The notes beneath the pieces were generated by a model, which saw nothing but the letters and a program-made list of their open reading frames with translations, ran no database searches and was not told where the DNA came from. Below are positions 7,915 to 14,683 of a stretch of 18,999 nt of DNA, one piece after another. The position numbers and the translations under genes were made by a program. Origin of the DNA: an uncultured Bacilli bacterium. Lineage in GTDB: Bacteria > Bacillota_I > Bacilli_A > RF39 > UBA660. The stretch is taken from assembly GCA_910584085.1 (NCBI GenBank), contig CAJTZY010000005.1:68919-87917 (forward strand). Reading direction: 5' to 3'. Each line of letters starts with the position of its first letter. Positions within the stretch are counted from its first letter, which is position 1.

Positions 7915-8795
7915 TGAGTAATGTAGAATTTATTAATAATGCTTATACTGAAGATGGATTAAAGTTACCTATGATTCATTTTGAAAGTAAAGAAAAAGAT
8001 ATATGTGTAATTTTTATACACGGAATGTGCCAAACTATTCTTGATAATTATTTTGCTACGATTTGTGGTAAAATTTTATCTGAAAATAATATAGGTTTTA
8101 TTTATGAGCACAATAGAGGGCATTCAATTGAAAATGATATATTGATGAAAGATGGATCTTATACAAGATGTGGATGTACGTACGAGATATTTGAAGATTG
8201 TATTTATGATATAGATTTAGTAATTAATAAAGCAAAAGATTTGGGTTATAAGAAATTTATTTTAATGGGTCATAGTTATGGGTGCAATAAATTGATTTAT
8301 TATTACTATAAAAAGCACCCTAATATTTTAGGTTTGGTTCTAGCAAGTGCACCAGATATGGTAGGCCTTCAATTATATCGTCAAAATGATTATAAAGAAC
8401 TTATCAAGGAGGCAAAAGAAAATATTGATAATAATAATCCAACTAAAATTCTTAGTAATTTAATTGAAGATTATATGTATATGAGCTCCCAAACTTATTA
8501 TAATTGGTTTAATGAGAACACTAATTTAGATAATTTGCCAGTTATGGGTAATTCTGAAAACTGGTATCAATTTGAAAGCATTGATGTCCCAATATTGACT
8601 TTTTCTGGTACAGAAGAAACAGAAAATTATATGCATTTAGATTTATTAAAATCAAAAGCAATAAATTGTAAAAATTTTAACTATAAATATATTGATGGTG
8701 CAAATCATTTCTATATTAATAAAGAAACAGAAATTGGTAATTTAATTTTAAATTGGATTAAAAAATTAAAAATTGACTTTGAAATAGAAAACTAA
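7914..8795 (+). CDS. Alpha/beta-hydrolase fold protein
   Basis: A 293-aa soluble alpha/beta hydrolase. The oxyanion-hole region HGMCQ starts at 36. The nucleophile elbow GHSYG lies at 119-123 (Ser121), and the catalytic His is likely in GANHFY (His265). The acid residue is probably in SGTEE (231-235), as Glu rather than the usual Asp. The family resembles esterase-like or DUF1749 hydrolases, but the substrate cannot be told. There is no signal peptide, so it acts in the cytoplasm. Its ATG overlaps the TAA of the RhuM gene (TAATG) and has no good ribosome binding site, so translation should be coupled to rhuM. That coupling suggests a shared function. Confidence 0.85.
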   Translation: MSNVEFINNAYTEDGLKLPMIHFESKEKDICVIFIHGMCQTILDNYFATICGKILSENNIGFIYEHNRGHSIENDILMKDGSYTRCGCTYEIFEDCIYDIDLVINKAKDLGYKKFILMGHSYGCNKLIYYYYKKHPNILGLVLASAPDMVGLQLYRQNDYKELIKEAKENIDNNNPTKILSNLIEDYMYMSSQTYYNWFNENTNLDNLPVMGNSENWYQFESIDVPILTFSGTEETENYMHLDLLKSKAINCKNFNYKYIDGANHFYINKETEIGNLILNWIKKLKIDFEIEN

Positions 8796-8891
8796 GCAGA
8801 AGTAAATTTTTGTTTTTTTTATTTACATATTAATTAAAATGCAAATTTTTCCTTAATTAAATTCCTTTTTGTTTTATTTTTATACTAGTTG

Positions 8892-8900
8892 TGCTATAAT
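8892..8900 (+). promoter_or_regulatory. Extended -10 promoter for the AI-2E / cmk / alaS operon
   Basis: TGC followed by TATAAT (8895-8900) lies 17 bp before the ATG at 8918, with AAAGGTG as ribosome binding site. It is the only convincing promoter before the four-gene operon. Confidence 0.55.
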
Positions 8901-8917
8901 AAAAAAAGGTGATATTC

Positions 8918-10039
8918 ATGAATAAAAATATTGACAAAAACAACTTAAATGATGTTATAAGTATTTCAAAAAAAATATTAAAAATCTTATATGTATTTTT
9001 AATAGTAGTAGGTATTTATTTACTTTTAAAAATAGTAAAAGAACTTGGAATATTTAGTATTATTCTTAGTTTGCTTAAAATACTTACACCATTATTTATT
9101 GGTATTATTGTGGCATGGTTACTCAATCCATTTATAACGAAACTAGAAAAAAAGAAAGTAAAAAGATTTCTTGGAACAACATTATGTTATATAATACTTG
9201 TTGGATGTATTGTTTTACTTATAAAAGCGATAATACCACTTTTATATAATCAAACAATAGATCTAGTAGAAAATTTTCCTAATATATTCGCAGATATAAA
9301 AGATTGGATATTAAGCTTATTTAAAAATTTAGATTCTAAGGTTATAAATATTGATTCTATAGAAAAATCATTATTTTCTAGAATAGATGATTTTTCAAGT
9401 GGTTTAGCAACGTCCTTACCATCATTATTGATAAATGCATTATCAACTACAATATCTTCAATTGGGACGTTTATAATAGGACTTGTAATAGGATTTTTCC
9501 TACTGCTTAGTTGCAATAATTTAAGTAGTACATTGCTTGAGATGGTACCTAAAAAATTTAGAAATGGTACTAGTGAACTTGTTAAAAGAATAGATCAATC
9601 ATTAAGAGGTTATGTTAATGGAGCACTTTTAGATGCATTTATAGTATTTATAATTTCATCTGTAGCTTTTGCTATTATCGGTTTAAAAGCACCTCTTCTA
9701 TTTGGACTTTTCTGTGGTCTTACTAATGTTATACCTTATGCAGGACCTTATATTGGTGGTGCTCCTGCAGTAATTGTTGCTTTCTCACAGGGAACTGGTA
9801 TTGGTATAGCTACACTAATCGCTATTGTAATCATTCAATCAATAGAAGGAAATGTACTTCAAACATTGATAATAAGTAAAACTACAAAATTAAATCCAGT
9901 TACAATAATAATAGGATTACTTATATTTGGACATTTCTTTGGAATTGTTGGAATGTTACTTTCAACACCAGTAATAGGTGTTATGAAAGTCATATATAAA
10001 TACTTTGATGATAAGTATGGACTTTTAAATTTTGATTAG
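8918..10039 (+). CDS. AI-2E family membrane transporter
   Basis: A 373-aa polytopic membrane protein of the AI-2E (PerM/YtvI-like) family. Members have been proposed to export autoinducer-2 or act as ion or sodium-proton antiporters, so the substrate is unknown here. Hydrophobic segments lie near residues 22-40, 46-69, 86-108, 167-200, 240-270, 274-291, 295-308 and 328-357. The family signature NVIPYAGPYIG (270-280) is present, followed by SIEGNVLQ and LNPVTI. A GTG nine bases upstream (8909) is in frame, but the ATG at 8918 has the better distance to AAAGGTG (8905-8911). It ends 8 bp before the kinase gene and is first in an operon with no link to transport. Confidence 0.9.
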   Translation: MNKNIDKNNLNDVISISKKILKILYVFLIVVGIYLLLKIVKELGIFSIILSLLKILTPLFIGIIVAWLLNPFITKLEKKKVKRFLGTTLCYIILVGCIVLLIKAIIPLLYNQTIDLVENFPNIFADIKDWILSLFKNLDSKVINIDSIEKSLFSRIDDFSSGLATSLPSLLINALSTTISSIGTFIIGLVIGFFLLLSCNNLSSTLLEMVPKKFRNGTSELVKRIDQSLRGYVNGALLDAFIVFIISSVAFAIIGLKAPLLFGLFCGLTNVIPYAGPYIGGAPAVIVAFSQGTGIGIATLIAIVIIQSIEGNVLQTLIISKTTKLNPVTIIIGLLIFGHFFGIVGMLLSTPVIGVMKVIYKYFDDKYGLLNFD

Positions 10040-10047
10040 GTGATCTT

Positions 10048-10587
10048 ATGGAATTTATAAAAAGGGATATTAAACTATTTATTTTATCTGGACATGCTAG
10101 TAGCGGTAAAAATACTGTAGCAAATATAATTGAAAAATATTATAGTAATAAAAAATGTATTACTATTTCATTTGGGGGATATATAAAAGAGTATGCTAAA
10201 AATATAAGCGATTGGGATGGAAATGAGGAAACTAAACCTAGGGAACTATTACAACAACTGGGTATAGAACTTATAAAAAATAAAATAAATTCTAAATTAT
10301 TTATTAATCGCATACTGGATGATATAGAAGTCTATTCTTACTTTTATGATATAATTATTATTAGTGATGCAAGATTATTAGATGAAATAGAAGCCTTAAA
10401 AAATAAATATAATAATTCTATTAGTATAAAAATTATAAGAAACTGTGATAATGGATTAACAATAAAAGAAAAAAATCATTTAACTGAAACAGATTTAGAT
10501 GAATTTAATAATTTTGATTATGTAGTTAATAATGAAAATTATGATGTTTTAATTAAAGAAATAGAAAAAATATTAGATGAGGTGTAA
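10048..10587 (+). CDS. P-loop kinase, deoxynucleoside monophosphate kinase-like
   Basis: A 179-aa P-loop NTPase with Walker A motif GHASSGKN (15-22). The region KPRELLQQLGIELIKNKIN (63-81) resembles the nucleotide-binding part of phage T4-type dNMP kinases, and IIISDARLLDEIEAL (118-132) resembles their Walker B and following helix. Phosphorylation of a nucleoside monophosphate is therefore the best guess. Its position directly before cmk, with the cmk start 2 bp after its stop, supports a role in nucleotide metabolism. The exact substrate is not visible. AGGTG upstream (10038-10042) overlaps the previous stop codon, which suggests coupled translation. Confidence 0.7.
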   Translation: MEFIKRDIKLFILSGHASSGKNTVANIIEKYYSNKKCITISFGGYIKEYAKNISDWDGNEETKPRELLQQLGIELIKNKINSKLFINRILDDIEVYSYFYDIIIISDARLLDEIEALKNKYNNSISIKIIRNCDNGLTIKEKNHLTETDLDEFNNFDYVVNNENYDVLIKEIEKILDEV

Positions 10588-10588
10588 T

Positions 10589-11233
10589 ATGGGAAAAATA
10601 GTTGCAATAGATGGGCCTGCTGGAAGTGGTAAGGGTACAGTTGCTAAAATACTTTCAAAGAAATGTAATTTAGTATATATAGATACAGGTGCTATGTATA
10701 GAGCAATCGCACTTGAGGCATTGAGAAATAATATATCTATAGATGATGAGGATAAGATAGTTGAGATAGCCTTAAATTCTAAAATAGAGTTTATAGATGA
10801 CAAAATTTATTTAAATGGTGAAGATGTCAGTAAAGATATTAGAACAATGGAGGTAACTCGTATTGTATCTCCTATATCAAGTATTGTAAAACTTAGAGAA
10901 ATATTAGTTGATATGCAAAGAAAAATTGCTGGAGATAATGATGTTATTATGGAAGGTAGAGATATTACAACAGTAGTATTTCCAAATGCTACTTATAAAT
11001 TTTATTTAGATGCTGAAGTTAGTGAAAGAGCAAATAGAAGATATAAGGAAAATCTTGAAAAAGGAATTGAAACTACTTATGAAGAAATATTAGATAACAT
11101 AAATAAAAGAGATTATAATGATATGCATAAAGAAATTGGTTCTCTTATGCGTACTAATGATCAAATATATATAGATTCTACTAATTTAACTATAGAAGAA
11201 GTAGTAGATAAATTTAGAAAAGAGATAGTATAA
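10589..11233 (+). CDS. cmk: Cytidylate kinase
   Basis: Cmk phosphorylates CMP and dCMP with ATP, feeding CDP and dCDP into nucleic-acid precursor synthesis. The 214-aa product has the phosphate-binding loop GPAGSGKGT (9-17). The CMP-binding segment is YIDTGAMYRAIALEAL, and MEGRDITTVVFPNA is the family-specific arginine-aspartate motif. The C-terminal lid contains SERANRRYKENLEKG and RDYNDMHK. An ATG four codons upstream (10577) is in frame, but it lies inside the previous gene. GAGGTG (10579-10584) is correctly placed for the ATG at 10589. alaS begins 3 bp after the stop. Confidence 0.96.
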   Translation: MGKIVAIDGPAGSGKGTVAKILSKKCNLVYIDTGAMYRAIALEALRNNISIDDEDKIVEIALNSKIEFIDDKIYLNGEDVSKDIRTMEVTRIVSPISSIVKLREILVDMQRKIAGDNDVIMEGRDITTVVFPNATYKFYLDAEVSERANRRYKENLEKGIETTYEEILDNINKRDYNDMHKEIGSLMRTNDQIYIDSTNLTIEEVVDKFRKEIV

Positions 11234-11235
11234 TT

Positions 11236-12984
11236 ATGAATTTAAAAGATTTATTTATAGATTATTTTGTAAGTTTAGGGCATAAACAAATACCAAGCGC
11301 ACCAGTTGTGCCTGAAAATGACCCTAGTGTACTTTTTAATACTGCAGGTATGCAGCCTTTAATTCCATATCTAATGGGGCAAACTCATCCATATGGAACT
11401 AGGCTTTGTGATTATCAAAAATGTATTAGAACTAATGATTTAGATTCAGTAGGAGATACAACACACCATACATTTTTTGAAATGTTAGGTAATTGGAGTT
11501 TAGGAGATTACTTTAAAAATGAAAGCATTAAATATAGTTTTGATTTTTTAACTAAACATCTAAATATTCCAGTAGAAAGACTTGCTGTTACAGTATTTGC
11601 TGGAAATAATTTAATACCATTTGACGAAGTTACATATAATGAATGGATTACTTTGGGTATTAATGAATCAAGAATCGCAAAAACAGTTGAAGATAATTTT
11701 TGGATTGCTGGACCTACGGGGCCATGTGGAGCAGATACAGAGATATTTTATTTTAGAAGTGAAGATGAAATTCCAGATAAATTTGATCCAGAGGACAATA
11801 GATGGGTTGAAATATGGAACAATGTATTTATGGAATTTTATAAACATGAAGACGGAAGTATTACTGAATTACCTAAAAAAAATGTAGATACAGGTATGGG
11901 ATTAGAAAGAGTAGTTGCTGTACTTGAAGGTGTTAATGACAATTATGAATCATCTGTTTGGAAAGATATAATAAAAGTTATAGAAAAGGTATCAAATAAA
12001 GAATATAAAGATAATAAACAAAGTATGAGAATTATTGCTGATCATATAAGAACTGCAGTATTTATTTCAGCAGATAATTCTGGTATAAAGCCATCTAATA
12101 CAGATCAAGGATATATACTTAGAAGATTAATTAGAAGAGCAATAAGGCATGCTAAAAAATTAAATATTAATATAGATAGTAATTGGGAAGAAGAAATTGC
12201 AATTGCTATTATTGATAAATATGAAAAATATTATAGTGAAATAAAACAAAATAAAAATATAGTATTAGAAGTTTTAAAAAATGAAAAAATCAAATTTAAT
12301 AAAACTCTTGAAAAGGGCTTAAGAGAATTTGAAAAAATTACCAATAATTTATCAAATAATGTATTAGATAAAGATTTAGCTTTCAAATTATATGATACAT
12401 ATGGATTTCCTATTGAACTAACAGTTGAACTTGCAGATGAATTAAATATTAGTGTCGATGTAGAAGGCTTTAAAGATAAATTTAAAGCACATCAAGAACT
12501 TTCTAGAACCGCATCAGCAGGTAAATTTAAGGGTGGACTTGCTGGTAATAGTGAGATAGAAACTAAATATCACACAGCAACACATTTATTAAATGCTGCA
12601 TTAAAAGTTGTAGTTGGGGATTATGTTCATCAAAAAGGAAGCAATATAACAACTGAAAGAATGCGTTTTGATTTCTCTTGTGATCATAAGTTAACTGATG
12701 AGGAAAAAATTAAAACTGAAGCTTTAGTTAATAAATGGATTAAAGATGGACTTAATGTAACTGTTACAGAAATGTCCAAAGAAGAAGCTATAAATAGTGG
12801 AGCTGAGTGTATGTTTATCGAAAAATATCCTGATATTGTCACAGTATATTCTATTGGAGATGTTTCAAAAGAACTATGCGGAGGTCCACATGTTAAAAAT
12901 ACTAGTGAGATTGGAACTTTTAAAATAACAAAAGAAGAGGCTAGTAGTGCTGGTGTAAGAAGAATTAAAGCAATTATAGAATAA
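11236..12984 (+). CDS. alaS: Alanyl-tRNA synthetase, short form lacking the C-terminal domain
   Basis: AlaRS charges tRNA-Ala. The class II core is complete: NDPSVLFNTAGMQPL (28-42), RTNDLDSVGDTTHHTFFEMLGNWSLGDY (65-92), AGPTGPCG (158-165) and the VDTGMGLERV block (217-226). The helical tRNA-binding part contains RIIADHIRTAVF and GYILRRLIRRAIRH. The editing domain has both zinc/catalytic motifs, HTATH (446-450) and CGGPH (548-552). The protein then stops at 582 aa, whereas the usual bacterial enzyme has about 870. The missing part is the C-terminal oligomerisation/DHHA1 (C-Ala) region. The stop is followed by a clean terminator, and no C-Ala remnant is seen downstream, so this looks like a stable short form rather than recent damage. 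The ATG has only a weak purine-rich site and probably relies on coupling to cmk. Confidence 0.95.
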   Translation: MNLKDLFIDYFVSLGHKQIPSAPVVPENDPSVLFNTAGMQPLIPYLMGQTHPYGTRLCDYQKCIRTNDLDSVGDTTHHTFFEMLGNWSLGDYFKNESIKYSFDFLTKHLNIPVERLAVTVFAGNNLIPFDEVTYNEWITLGINESRIAKTVEDNFWIAGPTGPCGADTEIFYFRSEDEIPDKFDPEDNRWVEIWNNVFMEFYKHEDGSITELPKKNVDTGMGLERVVAVLEGVNDNYESSVWKDIIKVIEKVSNKEYKDNKQSMRIIADHIRTAVFISADNSGIKPSNTDQGYILRRLIRRAIRHAKKLNINIDSNWEEEIAIAIIDKYEKYYSEIKQNKNIVLEVLKNEKIKFNKTLEKGLREFEKITNNLSNNVLDKDLAFKLYDTYGFPIELTVELADELNISVDVEGFKDKFKAHQELSRTASAGKFKGGLAGNSEIETKYHTATHLLNAALKVVVGDYVHQKGSNITTERMRFDFSCDHKLTDEEKIKTEALVNKWIKDGLNVTVTEMSKEEAINSGAECMFIEKYPDIVTVYSIGDVSKELCGGPHVKNTSEIGTFKITKEEASSAGVRRIKAIIE

Positions 12985-12992
12985 AAAATTTT

Positions 12993-13018
12993 AGAATCAG
13001 AAATTTTCTGATTCTTTT
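12993..13018 (+). terminator. Rho-independent terminator after alaS
   Basis: AGAATCAGA (12993-13001) pairs with TCTGATTCT (13007-13015) around a 5-nt loop, and a T-rich tail follows. It closes the four-gene operon that began at 8918. Confidence 0.85.
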
Positions 13019-13041
13019 GTATTTTAAAAAATAAATAATCA

Positions 13042-13050
13042 TGTTATAAT
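13042..13050 (+). promoter_or_regulatory. Extended -10 promoter for the thioredoxin-fold gene
   Basis: TGT followed by TATAAT (13045-13050) lies 18 bp before the ATG at 13069, with AGGAAGTG between. It follows the alaS terminator, giving this gene its own start site. Confidence 0.55.
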
Positions 13051-13068
13051 AAATTAGGAAGTGATTTT

Positions 13069-13809
13069 ATGAAACAAGAAAAAATAATGTTAATTTTAAT
13101 ACCAATTTTATCAGTAGTACTTATCGCAATTGCATATTTTAAAGTGATAGGTGAAACTAAAAAAGTAACAGAAGATTCTATAAAATTTAAAGATGAATAT
13201 GAAACAATAAATAATACAGAAAATGCTTCTGGTAAAACTTATAATAAATTAGATATTGAAAAATCTAATCCAATTAAATATTCGAATTATGATGAACTAT
13301 TGGATATTATAAAGAGTAAAACAGGAATAATTTATTTAGGATTTCCTACTTGTCCATGGTGTAGAACTGCTATTCCAGTTTTATTTGAAGCAGCAAAAAA
13401 TAATAAAATAGATACCATTTATTATTTAAATATTAAAAACGAAAGAGATTTTTATGTAGTTGAAAATGGTAAATTAACTTATAACCTAGATGCTAATGGC
13501 AATGAAATCAAAGGTACTGAAGGATATTTTAAATTATTAGATGCTTTAGATGAACATTTAAATGATTATATTATAGAATTTGAAGGAAATACTTATGAAG
13601 TAGGAGAAAAAAGAATATATGCTCCATCAGTTATATTTGTTCGAGATGGTAAAGTTTTAGGTATACAAGTATCTACCGTAGAATCGCAAACTGATCCTTA
13701 TGAGCCACTTACTAAAAATCAACATGATGAATTATATGATATATACAATAATTATATAAAACTTATGAAAAATGATAATAGTTGTTCAGTAGGTAGTACT
13801 TCTTGTTAA
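13069..13809 (+). CDS. Membrane-anchored thioredoxin-fold protein
   Basis: A 246-aa protein with one N-terminal membrane helix (about 7-27) after a short charged start, so the rest is probably outside the membrane. A thioredoxin-like domain starts near 68. It has the active site CPWC (95-98) within IIYLGFPTCPWCRTAI, and a probable cis-proline in IYAPSVIFVRDGK (Pro186). The insert between these (residues 125-180) is longer than in simple thioredoxins. The protein resembles extracytoplasmic thioredoxins sometimes annotated as bacteriocin-transport accessory proteins, although no bacteriocin genes are nearby. The last nine residues add two more cysteines (CSVGSTSC), which could form a second redox pair. 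It is transcribed alone, with its own promoter and a terminator that overlaps its stop codon. Confidence 0.85.
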   Translation: MKQEKIMLILIPILSVVLIAIAYFKVIGETKKVTEDSIKFKDEYETINNTENASGKTYNKLDIEKSNPIKYSNYDELLDIIKSKTGIIYLGFPTCPWCRTAIPVLFEAAKNNKIDTIYYLNIKNERDFYVVENGKLTYNLDANGNEIKGTEGYFKLLDALDEHLNDYIIEFEGNTYEVGEKRIYAPSVIFVRDGKVLGIQVSTVESQTDPYEPLTKNQHDELYDIYNNYIKLMKNDNSCSVGSTSC

Positions 13810-13831
13810 AGCACGCTTTTTGTGCTTTTTT
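13808..13831 (+). terminator. Rho-independent terminator overlapping the thioredoxin-fold gene stop
   Basis: AAAGCAC (13808-13814) pairs with GTGCTTT (13822-13828) around a 7-nt loop and is followed by Ts to 13831. The stem starts inside the TAA stop (13807-13809). The T tract touches the GGAGG ribosome binding site of the next gene, leaving no space for a promoter between them. Confidence 0.85.
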
Positions 13832-13840
13832 GGAGGATTA

Positions 13841-14683
13841 ATGGAACTAAAAGAAATAGAGAAAAGTATAATTAAAAAATTTAGAAAAGAAATTTGGACA
13901 CCATTTATAAAAGGAATTAATGAATATAAGTTAATCAATGAGAATGATAAAATTGCAGTATGTATAAGTGGTGGTAAAGATTCGTTTTTACTTGCAAAAT
14001 GTATGCAAGAAATAAAAAGACATGGTAAGATTAATTTTGATTTAGAATTTATTTTAATGAATCCTGGATATAATGATAAAAATTTAGAATTAATAAAATC
14101 TAATTCAGAAAAATTGGGCATAAATTTACATATATTTGAAAGTGAAATTTTTAATACTGTAGATGAAATAAGTAAAGATAGTCCTTGTTATTTATGTGCT
14201 AGAATGAGAAGGGGATACATTTACTCAGAGGCTAAAAAATTGGGTTGTAATAAAATAGCTCTTGGACATCATTTCGATGATGTTATTGAAACAATTCTTT
14301 TAAGCATTATTTATGGTGGAGAGATGAAAACCATGATGCCTAAACTTCACAGTACTAATTTTGATGGTATGGAACTTATAAGACCACTTGTATTTGTAAA
14401 AGAAGAGTATATAATTAATTGGGCTAAATATTGTGATTTAAATTTTTTAAATTGTGCTTGTAAATTTACAGAAAAAAGCAAGTTAGAAAATAATTCAAAA
14501 AGAAAAGAAATAAAGGAATTAATAAAAAAACTTAGAAGTATTAATCCTTATATAGAAACTAACATATATAAAAGTAGTAAAAATGTAAATATGGATGCAA
14601 TAATAGAATATAAACATAATGGAATAAGGTATAACTTTTTAGATAGGTATGATGAGTATGAATTATCAAAAAAAATTAGATGA
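13841..14683 (+). CDS. TtcA-family tRNA thiolation enzyme
   Basis: A 280-aa PP-loop ATPase of the TtcA/TtuA family. TtcA itself adds sulfur to cytidine 32 of certain tRNAs, using ATP to activate the base and a [4Fe-4S] cluster. The PP-loop is SGGKDS (43-48). The cluster-binding CYLC (Cys116, Cys119) precedes ARMRRG, and the third ligand lies in NCACKF (Cys205 or Cys207). GHHFDDVIET (142-151) is the second family signature. The start is the ATG at 13841, set by GGAGG 4 nt upstream; the frame extends to a TTG at 13820, but that lies within the terminator hairpin. The gene ends in TGA and overlaps the QueH-TcdA frame. A thiolation role is likely, but C32 as the target is inferred from the family, and TtcA-like members in Bacillota are less well characterised. 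Confidence 0.85.
   Translation: MELKEIEKSIIKKFRKEIWTPFIKGINEYKLINENDKIAVCISGGKDSFLLAKCMQEIKRHGKINFDLEFILMNPGYNDKNLELIKSNSEKLGINLHIFESEIFNTVDEISKDSPCYLCARMRRGYIYSEAKKLGCNKIALGHHFDDVIETILLSIIYGGEMKTMMPKLHSTNFDGMELIRPLVFVKEEYIINWAKYCDLNFLNCACKFTEKSKLENNSKRKEIKELIKKLRSINPYIETNIYKSSKNVNMDAIIEYKHNGIRYNFLDRYDEYELSKKIR

Noticed and set aside
8801..8860. Weak hairpin GTAAAT/ATTTAC (8802-8826) and two TTAATTAA palindromes (8830-8837, 8853-8860) after the hydrolase gene
   Set aside because: The stem is short and all A/T-rich, the T run is in the loop rather than after the stem, and TTAATTAA is easily expected by chance at this base composition.
11621..11887. 88-codon frame inside alaS on the same strand
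   Set aside because: It is an off-frame shadow of the well-conserved AlaRS core.
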